DNA from: Streptococcus oralis
Lineage (GTDB): Bacteria > Bacillota > Bacilli > Lactobacillales > Streptococcaceae
NCBI RefSeq assembly: GCF_001578705.1
Contig: NZ_KQ969039.1
Span: 133,356-170,342 of the forward strand
Direction: 5' to 3'
DNA: 36,987 nucleotides
The first letter of the stretch is position 1; each line of letters opens with the position of its first letter. Under the pieces are notes generated by a model that was not told the DNA's origin, did no database searches, and saw only the letters and a list, made by a program, of their open reading frames with translations. Position numbers and translations under genes: made by a program. Below, one piece after another: positions 25,812-36,279 of this stretch.

Positions 25812-26977
25812 GCTTCTCTCATGTACTCCTCAAGTCGTTTCATGGCCTCTCTGATCGTTTCCATGCTGGCTGCATAAGACAGGCGCACATAGCCTTCTCC
25901 GTAACGTCCAAAGGCGGCACCAGGGATAAAGGCAACGGCCTTCTTATAGGCAAAATCCTTCAGAAAAGCAAAGGAATCTTGATTGTAGCCCGCTGGAATC
26001 TTAGCAAAGATATAGAAGGCACCGTCTGGTTTGATAATTTCAAAACCAAGAGCTGTCATCTTTTCGATAATATAATCACGACGCTGGATGTATTCCTTCT
26101 TCATAGGCTCTGCGTCGTTTTTACCAGCGGTCAAAGCCTCCACCGCAGCATGTTGAGCCATAGTGTTTGCGGCAGTAACCAAATATTGGTGACTCTTGAT
26201 TAACTGAGCTGTGAAAGCTGCAGGAGCAAAGATAAAGCCTAAACGCCAACCAGTCATAGCATGCGATTTAGACAAGCCATTGATAATAATAGCCTGGTCT
26301 CTCAGCATAGTTCCCAGAGATACATGGGCTTCGCCTGTATAGGTTAACTCTGAGTAAACCTCATCACAGATAACAAAAATCTCATACTTGCGTAAAACGT
26401 CTGCCAAGGCTTCCAACTGCTCCCGACTATAGGTAATTCCTGTCGGATTGGCTGGATAGTTGAGAATAACTGCTTTGAGCTTGTTCCCTTGCTCCAAAAT
26501 GGCCTTTTCCAACATCTCAGGAGTCAAGACAAAACCATTTTCAGTTGTATCAATCTCGACAATCTCTGCCCCAACTAGATTGACAATCGGCTCATATCCT
26601 GGATAGGCAGGAGCTGGCAAGAGAACCTTGTCTCCCTCTTCCAAAATAGCTGTCAAAGTAGCAGATAAAGCCTCTGTCGCCCCAATTGTAACCAAGATTT
26701 CATTTTCAGGATTATAATCTAGCTGGTATTTTTCTTTTACAAAATCACTGGCTGCCTGACGTAACGTTAACAGACCACTCATCCCTGTGTAGTAGGATTG
26801 GTTCTGGTCAATGGCCCGCTTAGCCGCTTCCTTAACATGATCTGGCGTTGTAAAATCAGGTTCCCCCAAGGTCAAACGCAGGACCCCAGGAATCTCCGAA
26901 ATAGCCTGGTCAAACTGGCGAATCAAGGAAACTTGAATCTTATCTAATTGTTTATTAAAGCGCTTGGTTAAGTCCAT
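25808..26977 (-). CDS. araT: PLP-dependent class I aminotransferase (AraT/PatA type)
   Basis: The 389-residue fold-type I aminotransferase has its PLP lysine at Lys237 in [16 protein letters not shown], and NYPANPTG and CDEVYSEL as cofactor-binding segments. It probably acts on aromatic or branched amino acids; substrate cannot be read from sequence, so the symbol is tentative. It is the first gene of the araT-recO-plsX-acpP operon with its own promoter. AAGGGGGATATCT is the ribosome site. Confidence 0.85.
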   Translation of the reverse strand: MDLTKRFNKQLDKIQVSLIRQFDQAISEIPGVLRLTLGEPDFTTPDHVKEAAKRAIDQNQSYYTGMSGLLTLRQAASDFVKEKYQLDYNPENEILVTIGATEALSATLTAILEEGDKVLLPAPAYPGYEPIVNLVGAEIVEIDTTENGFVLTPEMLEKAILEQGNKLKAVILNYPANPTGITYSREQLEALADVLRKYEIFVICDEVYSELTYTGEAHVSLGTMLRDQAIIINGLSKSHAMTGWRLGFIFAPAAFTAQLIKSHQYLVTAANTMAQHAAVEALTAGKNDAEPMKKEYIQRRDYIIEKMTALGFEIIKPDGAFYIFAKIPAGYNQDSFAFLKDFAYKKAVAFIPGAAFGRYGEGYVRLSYAASMETIREAMKRLEEYMREA

Positions 26978-27009
26978 AGATATCCCCCTTGCTTACAGAA
27001 CATAGTACT

Positions 27010-27038
27010 ATTATACTACAAAAGCTCCCTGACCGCAA
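27010..27038 (-). promoter_or_regulatory. Promoter of the araT-recO-plsX-acpP operon
   Basis: Minus-strand -35 TTGCGG (27033-27038) and -10 TATAAT (27010-27015) with a 17-bp spacer, 32 bp before the araT ATG. Confidence 0.75.
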
Positions 27039-27072
27039 AATCCATCTGAAACCCGGATTTTTCACTTTCTGT

Positions 27073-27101
27073 TTTACTTTTCTTCTCGACAGGACTATAA
27101 T
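27073..27101 (+). promoter_or_regulatory. Promoter of the YeiH-family gene
   Basis: Plus-strand -35 TTTACT (27073-27078) and -10 TATAAT (27096-27101) with a 17-bp spacer, divergent from the araT promoter. Confidence 0.7.
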
Positions 27102-27128
27102 AATAAGTGCTTATTTTCGGAGGTTTAT

Positions 27129-28139
27129 ATGTCATTTTTATCAAAAAATGGAGCAGGAATCTTGACCTGCCTTATCATTTCTATCGTATCTTGGTTCCTG
27201 GGAGGATTTTTCCCCGTCGTGGGCGCACCTGTCTTTGCAATTTTTGCTGGAATGCTCCTCCACCCCTGGCTCTCACCCTACAAACAACTAGACGCAGGTT
27301 TGACCTTTAGTTCCAAGAAATTGCTCCAGTATGCCGTTATCTTACTCGGTTTTGGTCTCAATATCTCGCAAGTCTTCGCAGTTGGACAAACTTCACTCCC
27401 TGTCATCCTTTCCACCATTTCGATTTCCTTAATCGTCGCCTACCTCTTCCAGCGTTTCTTTGCGCTAGACACAAAACTGGCTACCTTGATTGGAGTGGGT
27501 TCTTCTATCTGTGGTGGTTCTGCCATTGCTGCGACAGCACCCGTTATCCATGCCAAGGAAAAAGAAGTCGCCCAAGCCATTTCCGTTATCTTTTTCTTCA
27601 ATGTCTTGGCTGCGCTCATCTTTCCAACTCTAGGAACCTGGCTTCACCTATCCAATGACGGCTTTGCCCTCTTTGCAGGAACTGCAGTCAATGATACTTC
27701 TTCTGTAACGGCTACCGCCAGCTCCTGGGACAGCCTCTACCAGACCAATACCCTCGAATCTGCAACCATTGTCAAACTCACGCGCACCTTAGCAATCATT
27801 CCTATTACGCTCTTTCTCTCCTACTGGCAAAGCCGCCAACAAAAAAACAGCCAAGATTTCCAACTAAAAAAAGTTTTCCCACTTTTTATCCTTTATTTCA
27901 TCCTAGCCTCTCTCCTAACGACTCTTCTCACCTCTCTCGGTGTGTCTAGTAGCTTCTTCACCCCTCTCAAACAACTCTCCAAATTCCTCATTATCATGGC
28001 CATGAGTGCCATCGGTCTCAAAACCAATCTGATTGCCATGGTCAAATCCAGCGGTAAATCCATTCTTCTTGGAGCACTTTGCTGGATTGCCATCATCCTC
28101 ACCAGTCTTGGCATGCAAGCATTGATTGGTACTTTATAA
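27129..28139 (+). CDS. YeiH/UPF0324 family putative sulfate exporter
   Basis: The 336-residue polytopic membrane protein has about ten hydrophobic segments. Family-typical stretches are [34 protein letters not shown] and [12 protein letters not shown]. Family members are annotated as sulfate or anion exporters, mostly by inference. CGGAGG precedes the ATG. It is monocistronic between its own promoter and a bidirectional terminator. Confidence 0.88.
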   Translation: MSFLSKNGAGILTCLIISIVSWFLGGFFPVVGAPVFAIFAGMLLHPWLSPYKQLDAGLTFSSKKLLQYAVILLGFGLNISQVFAVGQTSLPVILSTISISLIVAYLFQRFFALDTKLATLIGVGSSICGGSAIAATAPVIHAKEKEVAQAISVIFFFNVLAALIFPTLGTWLHLSNDGFALFAGTAVNDTSSVTATASSWDSLYQTNTLESATIVKLTRTLAIIPITLFLSYWQSRQQKNSQDFQLKKVFPLFILYFILASLLTTLLTSLGVSSSFFTPLKQLSKFLIIMAMSAIGLKTNLIAMVKSSGKSILLGALCWIAIILTSLGMQALIGTL

Positions 28140-28142
28140 CAC

Positions 28143-28167
28143 AAAAGGTAGCCCATGGCTACCTTTT
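28143..28167. terminator. Bidirectional terminator, YeiH gene and CoA-binding gene
   Basis: AAAAGGTAGCC (28143-28153) pairs perfectly with GGCTACCTTTT (28157-28167), with T-runs in both directions between convergent genes. It overlaps the last codon of the CoA-binding gene. Confidence 0.88.
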
Positions 28168-28603
28168 ATTGTTCAAGAATTAAGCGTGTATGTTCTCTCT
28201 TGATACAGCGATTCATTACGATGTCGTCACATCCTCCAGCACGCAAGATTTCTTCTGCTTCTAGGCTTTCAAGTCCCAGTTGTGCCCAGAAAATCTTGGC
28301 ATCAGCCTTGAGAAAATCACGCGCCACATCTGGTAAAAATTCGCTCCGTCGGTATACATTAACAATATCCACAGGAAAAGGAATCTCAGCTAGACTCGCA
28401 TAAGCCTTCTCTCCCAAGATTTCCCCACCTGCAGCCTTGGGATTAACTGGAATGATTTTATAGCCTCTAGCTTGCATTTCCTTGGTCACTCGATTGCTAG
28501 TTGTTTCCTCACGGTCAGACAAACCCACTACCGCTAAGGTTTTACTGGTTGCTAAATACTGACGAATCACACCATCACTTGGATTGATAAATTCTTGACT
28601 CAT
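28166..28603 (-). CDS. CoA-binding domain protein (YccU-like)
   Basis: The 145-residue single-domain Rossmann protein has TLAVVGLSDREETTSNRV at 22-39, VNPKAAGGEILGE and DIVNVYRRSE, as in the small CoA-binding proteins related to succinyl-CoA synthetase alpha. FWAQLGLES and GCDDIVMNRCIKREH are typical of the family C terminus. Cellular role unknown. AAAAAGGAGGATTTCT is its ribosome site. It follows the prs terminator. Confidence 0.85.
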   Translation of the reverse strand: MSQEFINPSDGVIRQYLATSKTLAVVGLSDREETTSNRVTKEMQARGYKIIPVNPKAAGGEILGEKAYASLAEIPFPVDIVNVYRRSEFLPDVARDFLKADAKIFWAQLGLESLEAEEILRAGGCDDIVMNRCIKREHTRLILEQ

Positions 28604-28668
28604 AGAAATCCTCCTTTTTCATCAGTATAGCATATTTTGAAAAGGCTTGCAGATTTTGACTATAAAAA

Positions 28669-28700
28669 TCTCCTAGCAAGAAAAGAAACCTGCTAGGAGA
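28669..28700 (-). terminator. prs terminator
   Basis: TCTCCTAGCA (28669-28678) pairs with TGCTAGGAGA (28691-28700); the minus strand continues ATTTTTA. It lies between prs and the CoA-binding gene. Confidence 0.85.
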
Positions 28701-28722
28701 ACTATCTATTTCAAGTGAAAGA

Positions 28723-29691
28723 TTAAATCTTTTTCTCAATGCTAAACAAAGGAGAAAGAGGACGTTTTTCGTGGATACGGATAATAGCATCGCCTAGAAG
28801 ATGAGCAATCGAAATTTGTTCAATCTTATCAATCAAACGCTCTTCTGGTAGGTAGATGGTATCCAAAACAACTAATTTCTTAATAGCTGATTTTTGGATA
28901 TTATCCATAGCCGGTCCTGAAAGAACTGGGTGCGTACAGCTTGCGTAAACTTCAACCGCACCTGCTTCAGCAAGAGCATCCGCTGCATGACAGATGGTTC
29001 CAGCTGTATCGATCATGTCGTCAATCAAGATACAAGTCTTACCTTCTACCTTACCGATAATGTTCATCACTTCGCTGGTATTCATCTTGTCTACACTGCG
29101 ACGTTTGTCAATAATCGCAATCGGAGTTTTCAAAAACTCTGCCAATTTACGAGCACGAGTCACCCCACCATGGTCTGGGCTGACAACCACGTAGTCAGAG
29201 CCGACCATGCCACGACGTTCAAAATAGTCCGCAATCAATGGAGCACCCATCAAGTGATCTACAGGAATATCAAAGAATCCCTGAATCTGTGCAGCGTGCA
29301 AATCAATCGTCAACAAACGATCCACTCCAGCCACTTCTAGCATATTGGCAACGAGTTTTGAAGTGATTGGCTCACGCGCTCTCGCTTTTCTATCCTGACG
29401 TGCGTAACCATAGTAAGGCATAACAACGTTGACAGATTCTGCACTAGCCCGCTTCAAGGCATCTACCATAATCAAAATTTCGAGCAGATTGTCATTTACA
29501 GGTGAGCTCGTTGATTGTAGGATAAAGACGTGTTTTCCACGGATTGATTCTTCAATGTTGACTTGAATCTCCCCATCTGAAAATTGGCGAACAGTCGATT
29601 TCCCCAACTCTATTCCAATCTCTTGCGCCACACGCTCTGCCAATTCTCTATTAGAAGAAAGGGCAAACAGCTTTAAATCAGAAAAAGACAT
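28723..29691 (-). CDS. prs: Ribose-phosphate pyrophosphokinase
   Basis: The 322-residue PRPP synthase supplies the substrate of PurF and the PurR co-effector. [31 protein letters not shown] and the PRPP loop [13 protein letters not shown] are diagnostic. GGAGGAAATC precedes the ATG. It has a clear promoter in the 214-bp gap upstream. Mitis-group genomes usually carry a second prs-like gene elsewhere. Confidence 0.96.
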   Translation of the reverse strand: MSFSDLKLFALSSNRELAERVAQEIGIELGKSTVRQFSDGEIQVNIEESIRGKHVFILQSTSSPVNDNLLEILIMVDALKRASAESVNVVMPYYGYARQDRKARAREPITSKLVANMLEVAGVDRLLTIDLHAAQIQGFFDIPVDHLMGAPLIADYFERRGMVGSDYVVVSPDHGGVTRARKLAEFLKTPIAIIDKRRSVDKMNTSEVMNIIGKVEGKTCILIDDMIDTAGTICHAADALAEAGAVEVYASCTHPVLSGPAMDNIQKSAIKKLVVLDTIYLPEERLIDKIEQISIAHLLGDAIIRIHEKRPLSPLFSIEKKI

Positions 29692-29747
29692 GATTTCCTC
29701 CGGTATTTATGTATCGCTTGTTTTTTACACAACATTTTACATCTACC

Positions 29748-29776
29748 ATTGTAGCGCTTTTTCCTTTATTTTTCAA
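29748..29776 (-). promoter_or_regulatory. prs promoter
   Basis: Minus-strand -35 TTGAAA (29771-29776) and -10 TACAAT (29748-29753), 17-bp spacer. Just upstream, AAAACAAG/CTTGTTTT (about 29787-29818) forms a weak hairpin that may end can transcripts. The rest of the 29692-29905 gap is AT-rich with nothing further recognised. Confidence 0.7.
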
Positions 29777-29905
29777 TCAAAAATAAAACAAGAGCAAACA
29801 TTTATACCCTTGTTTTTTACTTTTTTATATTAGCTATATTAAAATTAAAAATCCTACATTTTAACAATCGATTTTATGCTAGGATGAAATTTTTTCGAGA
29901 CAAAG

Positions 29906-30400
29906 TTAGTATACTTCTCTCATACTTCCTGTATCCACATCATAGACAGCACCTGAAATAACCACATCATCAGGAATCAGTGGAGATTCTCGAAGCAACT
30001 GCATGTCCTCTCTCACACTCTCTTCAACATCCTGGAATGGTAAAAAATCTTGATCAGACACATCAACTCCGAGCTCGTGTTTCAAATGTTCATGAAAAGA
30101 CTCATTTTGAAAAGTTTGAGCTCCACAGTCTGTATGGTGAAGCACCACAATTTCTCTTGTCCCCATTTGTTGCTGGGAAATCACCAGTGAACGAATCATG
30201 TCCTCAGTTACTCGACCACCCGCATTCCGCAAGATATGGGCATCCCCAAGTGCCAGACCCAGAGCTTGCGCGACGTGTAGCCGTGAGTCCATACAGGTCA
30301 CAATTGCTACTCTTGTTTTCGGCTTAAGTGGCAGATTTAATTTCCCATGAAGGGCAACATAAGCCTGATTGGCTTGCATAAACTGTTCAAAATACGACAC
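29906..30400 (-). CDS. Beta-class carbonic anhydrase
   Basis: The product has 164 residues from a GTG at 30400 (AAGGGGG five bases upstream). The zinc site is readable: Cys36, Asp38 and Arg40 in VTCMDSR, His89 and Cys92 in HHTDCGAQ. It hydrates CO2 to bicarbonate, which also feeds PurK. An ATG 33 bp upstream (30433, after AGGAGAA) and a further GTG at 30469 are in frame. I favour 30400 because MSYFEQFMQ is the family start I recall. It directly follows radA. Confidence 0.87.
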   Translation of the reverse strand: MSYFEQFMQANQAYVALHGKLNLPLKPKTRVAIVTCMDSRLHVAQALGLALGDAHILRNAGGRVTEDMIRSLVISQQQMGTREIVVLHHTDCGAQTFQNESFHEHLKHELGVDVSDQDFLPFQDVEESVREDMQLLRESPLIPDDVVISGAVYDVDTGSMREVY

Positions 30401-30472
30401 GATTTCCCCCTTAAAAATTTGATCATCAAACATTTCTCCTATCTTATCATTTTTAAGAGGATTTGTCACGGA

Positions 30473-31834
30473 TTATGCAAAGACCTTTTTCAAAACTTCC
30501 TGAATCGTTGTCACACCAATGACCTCAATTTCTTTGGGCGGAGTGATTCCTGTCAAGGAATTCTTGGGTACATAGATTTTTGTAAATCCAAGCTTAGCCG
30601 CTTCATTGATGCGTTGTTCGATACGATTCACGCGTCGAATCTCTCCAGTCAAGCCCAGTTCACCCACAAAACATTCCTGAGGATTGGTAGGCTTGTCCTT
30701 GTAACTAGAAGCAATAGCAACCGCAACAGCCAAGTCAATGGCAGGCTCATCCAATTTGACACCACCAGCAGATTTGAGATAGGCATCCTGATTTTGCAAG
30801 AGCAATCCTGCACGTTTTTCCAAAACAGCCATAATCAGACTCGCACGATTGAAGTCAAGACCTGTCGTAGTACGCTTGGCATTCCCAAACATGGTCGGTG
30901 TTACCAAAGCCTGTACCTCCGCCAAAATCGGACGAGTTCCTTCCATGGTCACAACGATTGACGAACCAGTAGCTCCGTCCAAACGCTCTTCTAGGAAAAC
31001 TTGACTCGGATTGAGGACCTCAACCAATCCACCCGACTGCATCTCAAAAATGCCAATCTCATTAGTGGAACCAAAACGGTTTTTGACTGCCCTCAAAATA
31101 CGGAAGGTATGGTGACGCTCCCCTTCAAAGTAAAGCACCGTATCCACCATATGCTCCAACATACGCGGACCCGCCAAGGTTCCTTCCTTAGTCACATGCC
31201 CTACGATAAAAATGGCAATGTTATTAGTCTTAGCCAGTTGCATAAGCTCAGCCGTCACCTCACGCACCTGAGACACAGATCCTTGCACCCCTGAAATTTC
31301 AGGAGACATAATAGTCTGGATAGAGTCAATGATGAGAAAATCTGGTTGGATGCGCTCCACCTCAGCACGAACACTCTGCATATTAGTCTCTGCATAGAGA
31401 TAAAACTCACTATCAATATCCCCCAAGCGCTCTGCACGGAGTTTAATCTGCTGGGCAGACTCCTCCCCGCTGACATAGAGAACAGTCCCTACTTGGGACA
31501 GCTGAGTCGATACTTGTAAGAGAAGGGTTGATTTCCCAATCCCTGGATCCCCACCGATAAGGACGAGACTCCCTGGTACCACTCCGCCTCCAAGCACTCG
31601 GTTAAATTCCTCCATCTCCGTCTTGGTTCGATTGACATTGATTGAAGTCACCTCAGCCAGTTTCATGGGCTTGGTTTTCTCCCCTGTCAAGGATACACGC
31701 GCATTCTTGACCTCGGCAACCTCAACCTCTTCTACAAAAGAAGACCAAGACCCACAGTTAGGACAACGCCCTAGATATTTTGGGGAATTATACCCACAAT
31801 TTTGACATACAAATGTCGCTTTTTTCTTTGCGAT
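30473..31834 (-). CDS. radA: RadA, branch-migration helicase / DNA repair protein
   Basis: A RecA-like hexameric helicase acting in recombination, including transformation. The whole 453-residue protein is encoded: N-terminal C4 zinc finger (Cys10, Cys13, Cys24, Cys27), Walker [11 protein letters not shown] (about 94-103), the RadA motif KNRFGS, and a Lon-type C-terminal domain. No ATG, GTG or TTG exists between the upstream in-frame stop and the zinc finger. Only ATT (31835-31837) and ATC (31832-31834) follow AAAGAGG. I start at ATC, which aligns with family N termini (M)AKKKATF. A conventional TTG start at 31690 would delete the zinc finger. It lies 13 bp after the phosphatase gene. Confidence 0.9.
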   Translation of the reverse strand: MAKKKATFVCQNCGYNSPKYLGRCPNCGSWSSFVEEVEVAEVKNARVSLTGEKTKPMKLAEVTSINVNRTKTEMEEFNRVLGGGVVPGSLVLIGGDPGIGKSTLLLQVSTQLSQVGTVLYVSGEESAQQIKLRAERLGDIDSEFYLYAETNMQSVRAEVERIQPDFLIIDSIQTIMSPEISGVQGSVSQVREVTAELMQLAKTNNIAIFIVGHVTKEGTLAGPRMLEHMVDTVLYFEGERHHTFRILRAVKNRFGSTNEIGIFEMQSGGLVEVLNPSQVFLEERLDGATGSSIVVTMEGTRPILAEVQALVTPTMFGNAKRTTTGLDFNRASLIMAVLEKRAGLLLQNQDAYLKSAGGVKLDEPAIDLAVAVAIASSYKDKPTNPQECFVGELGLTGEIRRVNRIEQRINEAAKLGFTKIYVPKNSLTGITPPKEIEVIGVTTIQEVLKKVFA

Positions 31835-31847
31835 AATAAACCTCTTT

Positions 31848-32363
31848 CTAAATCTCTATCTCACACTCAATCACTTGGCAAAAATCAATCTTCTCATTTG
31901 GCACAAATTGACGTATGAGCATTCGATGAGCGACAACTACCACAGTCTGATGTTCTCGATACTTAACCATGCATTCTAGAAAACGAGACTTCATCTCCGC
32001 AGCTGTCTCATATTGAATAGGGGCATTGGGGAGCAACTCTCCATTGTTTTCTAAAAACAGACATCTAGCTCTTTCAAAGTTTTCTATTCCTGCTTCATAG
32101 ACCTGCCATTCGTGTAACATAGGCTCCACTCTCAAAGGAAGTCCAGTAGCACAAGATACATAAAAAGCCGTTTCTAAAGCTCTCGTTACTGCTGAAGTCA
32201 CTAGTAGGTTAGCTGATTGTAGCAAGGGATTTTGGCAAAGTTCCTGAGCTTGTTGTCGTCCCTTCTCAGATAAGGGGGCCAAATCCATCCCAAAACCTGT
32301 ATAAGAACGTTCCTCTAACTCACGGTAATCTGGCTCCCCGTGACGTACAAAGATGATTTTCAT
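31848..32363 (-). CDS. Histidine phosphatase family protein
   Basis: A 171-residue phosphoglycerate-mutase-like protein with [11 protein letters not shown] at the N terminus (phosphohistidine motif RHG), LSEKGRQQA, and [12 protein letters not shown] near the end. Substrate unknown. I chose the ATG at 32363 over an in-frame start 51 bp upstream, since the RHG motif is normally within ten residues of the start. It lies between dut and radA and is co-transcribed with them. Confidence 0.87.
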   Translation of the reverse strand: MKIIFVRHGEPDYRELEERSYTGFGMDLAPLSEKGRQQAQELCQNPLLQSANLLVTSAVTRALETAFYVSCATGLPLRVEPMLHEWQVYEAGIENFERARCLFLENNGELLPNAPIQYETAAEMKSRFLECMVKYREHQTVVVVAHRMLIRQFVPNEKIDFCQVIECEIEI

Positions 32364-32364
32364 T

Positions 32365-32808
32365 CTAGTGTCCTGTTGATCCAAAACCACCAGTCCGCAC
32401 GCCGTCTGCCTCATCTCCGTCTGCGATTAAAAATGGTGCAAAGACAGCCTGAACCACACGTTCCCCAACTTCAAGAACCACTTCCTGATCAGTAATGCTT
32501 TTCATCTGCGCAAAAATATGTCCCTCATTTCCAGGATTTCCATAATAATCCCCATCAATAACGCCAACAGAGTTGATCAAGACCAGACCCTTCTTACGAG
32601 GATTTGAAGAACGGTCATAGAGATAGAGCACTTCTGTCGGCTGCATGTAAGCCTTGACACCAGTCGGAACGAGAACAATCTCTCCTGGAGCAATCACAGT
32701 GCGTTCCGCAACCTTTAAATCATAACCAGCTGCATGAGCTGTCTCACGCTTCGGTAGCAAATTTTCATCTGTAAAACTCGAAACCAATTCAAAACCACGA
32801 ATTTTCAT
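32365..32808 (-). CDS. dut: Deoxyuridine triphosphatase (dUTPase)
   Basis: The 147-residue trimeric dUTPase hydrolyses dUTP to dUMP, keeping uracil out of DNA. The five motifs are present: AAGYDLK, DRSSNPRKKG, GVIDGDYYGNPGN, GERVVQAVFAPF and the C-terminal GGFGSTGH. It is the first gene of the dut-phosphatase-radA-can run, behind a sigma-X-like box. Confidence 0.95.
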   Translation of the reverse strand: MKIRGFELVSSFTDENLLPKRETAHAAGYDLKVAERTVIAPGEIVLVPTGVKAYMQPTEVLYLYDRSSNPRKKGLVLINSVGVIDGDYYGNPGNEGHIFAQMKSITDQEVVLEVGERVVQAVFAPFLIADGDEADGVRTGGFGSTGH

Positions 32809-32856
32809 ATTTTTCTCTTTTCTATAATCATTTATTCTAGGCTATTTTATCTTATT

Positions 32857-32864
32857 TATTCGAA
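32857..32864 (-). promoter_or_regulatory. Sigma-X-like (cin) box upstream of dut-radA
   Basis: TTCGAATA on the minus strand, seven of eight matches to TACGAATA, preceded by T-runs that belong to the SRP RNA terminator and lying 48 nt before the dut ATG. From memory, radA and its operon are late competence genes in S. pneumoniae, which agrees. Confidence 0.6.
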
Positions 32865-32873
32865 AAAAGCACG

Positions 32874-32954
32874 AAAAAAGAGCACACAATTCACACTCGC
32901 TTAGGGCTGCTGGATTCCTCCCCTGACCCGCTTCACGCAGAATTGTTGCTCCAC
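32874..32954 (-). ncRNA. ffs: SRP RNA (4.5S/small SRP RNA)
   Basis: The minus strand carries the domain IV core GGGTCAGGGGAGGAATCC followed by AGCAGCCC, including the GGAA tetraloop and the A-rich internal-loop side AGCAGCC. The ends pair (GAGCA.ACAATTC with GAATTGT.GTGCTC) and the molecule stops in a T6 run, giving about 80 nt. It binds Ffh for membrane-protein targeting. The 5' end is estimated from the promoter. Confidence 0.93.
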
Positions 32955-32959
32955 TGTTT

Positions 32960-32968
32960 ATTATACCA
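32960..32968 (-). promoter_or_regulatory. SRP RNA promoter, extended -10
   Basis: TGGTATAAT on the minus strand, about 7 nt before the inferred RNA start. No strong -35 hexamer seen. Confidence 0.7.
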
Positions 32969-32994
32969 CATACCTCTCTATTTTAAAAGAGAAA

Positions 32995-33462
32995 TTATTT
33001 TTTCCGTCGATTTCGAAAAAAGTCTTGCATAATAGCTGCACATTCATCTTCCAAAATTCCCGTTTCTACCTCTACACGATGATTAAGACGCTCATCTGTC
33101 AAAATATCGTACAAACTACTAGCAGCACCAAATTTCTGGTTTTTAGCCCCGTAGACTACGTTTGGAATACGGGCAAGCCCAATCGCCCCACTACACATAA
33201 CACAAGGCTCAATGGTCACAAAAAGCGTACAATCCAGCAAGCGCCAACTCTCTTCACTCACATTCGCATTCTCTATGGCCATGATTTCTGCATGCATCAC
33301 TGCCCGTTGCAACTCCTCGCGCGCATTATGCCCACGGCCAATGATTTCTCCATCCTTGACAATCACACAACCAATTGGAATTTCATCGTGTTCCAGAGCA
33401 ATTTCTGCCTCTCTCAAAGCCTCTCTCATAAAAGCTTCTTTTTCTTCAACTGTATAATCCAT
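32995..33462 (-). CDS. tadA: tRNA adenosine(34) deaminase
   Basis: The 155-residue zinc deaminase makes inosine at the wobble base of tRNA-Arg(ACG). The active site is readable: His58 and Glu60 in MHAEIMA, Cys87 and Cys90 in PCVMCSGAI. I use the ATG at 33462 because an extended -10 promoter lies just upstream and homologues start there; an in-frame start 105 bp upstream lies before that promoter. Confidence 0.95.
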   Translation of the reverse strand: MDYTVEEKEAFMREALREAEIALEHDEIPIGCVIVKDGEIIGRGHNAREELQRAVMHAEIMAIENANVSEESWRLLDCTLFVTIEPCVMCSGAIGLARIPNVVYGAKNQKFGAASSLYDILTDERLNHRVEVETGILEDECAAIMQDFFRNRRKK

Positions 33463-33495
33463 AGTTTCTCTCTTTTCCTGCTTATCAATTCTATC

Positions 33496-33504
33496 ATTAT
33501 AGCA
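33496..33504 (-). promoter_or_regulatory. tadA promoter, extended -10
   Basis: TGCTATAAT on the minus strand, 34 bp before the tadA ATG. Confidence 0.65.
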
Positions 33505-33602
33505 TGTTTTCCTAGACAAAAAAAGAGCTCTATAATATTTACACTGACTAACTTTAGATAGTATCAAATCGCTGGATTGTAGAAATAATGTTTTAAAAAG
33601 AG

Positions 33603-33608
33603 TATAAT
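33603..33608 (+). promoter_or_regulatory. Candidate -10 for the unknown membrane-protein gene
   Basis: TATAAT in the 33568-33727 gap, without a convincing -35. The gap also holds a 24-codon frame ending in TAA directly before the next gene (from an ATG at about 33653), with no ribosome site; nothing else recognised. Confidence 0.35.
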
Positions 33609-33730
33609 ATTAACAAAATTGATAGAAAATCAGAAATCATGAACTTAAAATAATGGAGATAACTGACATAGAAAGTTCAAGAGATGAATATACTGATATT
33701 TATACAATAAACAATATGAAAGGGTAAATG

Positions 33731-34273
33731 ATGAAATTAGAGTTATTACTGGATAAACCAAAATTTACCTTAATGTTTCCATATAAAAATCAACTTAATA
33801 GAACAGGGGGACCGTTCATGATATCTTTATCTGTTATGATTCTCTGGATTCTAAAGCATCTGATAGCTTATAATACCGATTTTACAGACAAGATTATTAT
33901 AGCAATCGTACTGATTTATGCTCCACTTCTTCTATGGTTTATGGGGTATTGTCTCTTCATAAATGGAGTAAAATTAGAAGTTCATAAAAACAATACTGTT
34001 CAGTATTATACCTATAGTAGCAGAGGCCTCAGCGTATTACATTATCAATTTAAACTTCAAGATATCAAACAAATAACCATTAAAAAGCGTCCCTTTAATT
34101 GTGCAAAGTTAACCATGAAAATTAGAAATCCTATTTTTTTAGAAGGATATGAGAAAAATCTAAATAAGTTAATAAGTGTCAGTATCATCACAGATAAACT
34201 GAAAGCAGATGTTTTTATGCACGAAATGAACCAAATTCAAAATGACAAATCAGGAAACCAAGTTATCAAATAA
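33731..34273 (+). CDS. Uncharacterised membrane protein
   Basis: The product has 180 residues from the second of two adjacent ATGs; AAAGGG lies just upstream. Two hydrophobic segments (about 28-46 and 55-77) are followed by a roughly 100-residue soluble domain with alternating beta-like stretches (VKLEVHKNNTVQYYTY, LKDIKQITIKK-like region). That layout recalls bacterial PH-like membrane proteins, but I cannot assign it. It is AT-rich, on the opposite strand to its neighbours and monocistronic, so probably acquired. Confidence 0.65.
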   Translation: MKLELLLDKPKFTLMFPYKNQLNRTGGPFMISLSVMILWILKHLIAYNTDFTDKIIIAIVLIYAPLLLWFMGYCLFINGVKLEVHKNNTVQYYTYSSRGLSVLHYQFKLQDIKQITIKKRPFNCAKLTMKIRNPIFLEGYEKNLNKLISVSIITDKLKADVFMHEMNQIQNDKSGNQVIK

Positions 34274-34336
34274 GCTAATTTACAAAAAATTTAGTTTTAT
34301 CTAACTTATAAATTCTAAAGAAAATAGTTCACTGAA

Positions 34337-34363
34337 GAGGCTGGGATCAAAAATCCCAACCTC
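34337..34363 (+). terminator. Terminator after the unknown membrane-protein gene
   Basis: GAGG.TGGGAT (34337-34347) pairs with ATCCCA.CCTC (34353-34363), followed by ATTTTT. This GAGGCTGGGAT-type hairpin is of a kind seen often in streptococcal intergenic regions. Confidence 0.75.
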
Positions 34364-34755
34364 ATTTTTGCTTAGTTGTACACCTATAATTTATTAGTAG
34401 ATTGAACTGTTTGTTGGTATTTTAGAATTCAAAAAGCTACTTTTACCAAAACTTCTTTTCTCCATTCACAACATTAACCAATTTACTCAAACGTTGAAAT
34501 CTTACAGATATAGGTTTACCAAATCGAGACTTGGTCTAGAGATTTCTATCCCACTGTTTTTTTTCTTTATCTTAAAAAGTCATGTAGAAGCCTATATAGG
34601 ACTTATGAACTAAAAAAGCCACCGAATGCGGTGACTTAATAGGGAGATTATTATGAAAAAGAAAAGTTTAGGATATTTGTTACAACAAGTTAGGAGGTTT
34701 TCTTGTAACTATCTATAGTATACCCGCCCTCTCTTAAACTAATCTTAAAAATCTC
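34364..34755. other. Intergenic stretch of uncertain origin
   Basis: The region is AT-rich and no long frame is intact. It contains a 10-bp palindrome CCTATATAGG near 34593, a small hairpin CACCG/CGGTG near 34621 and the 21-codon frame listed separately. The part at 34390-34560 looks like decayed sequence, but I cannot name a source. No clear purA terminator with a T-run was found here. Confidence 0.4.
34653..34718 (+). CDS. Candidate 21-residue peptide
   Basis: ATG at 34653 follows AGGGAG by seven bases, and a CACCG/CGGTG hairpin lies upstream. The peptide begins MKKKSLGYLLQQVRRF and is basic. Good ribosome site but no family support; it could be a chance frame or a mobile-element remnant. 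Confidence 0.3.
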   Translation: MKKKSLGYLLQQVRRFSCNYL

Positions 34756-36111
<1,356 letters not shown>

Positions 36112-36279
36112 TTACAATTTATTATAAGAAAAAAAGACCATTTTATCAAGAAGAAACACTGGAAAAGATTTGGAATTTCTGTAAATAACAAAATTCAAAA
36201 CCTTAAAAATTAAACAAAATCCTACAAAATATAAAATCAATACAGATTATTGTTCGTGATAAATGATATATGAACGTCA

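Noticed and set aside
30347-30961. 204-codon plus-strand open frame over radA and the carbonic anhydrase gene
   Set aside because: Antisense to the conserved C-terminal part of RadA and running across its 3' boundary; the composition is that of a shadow frame.
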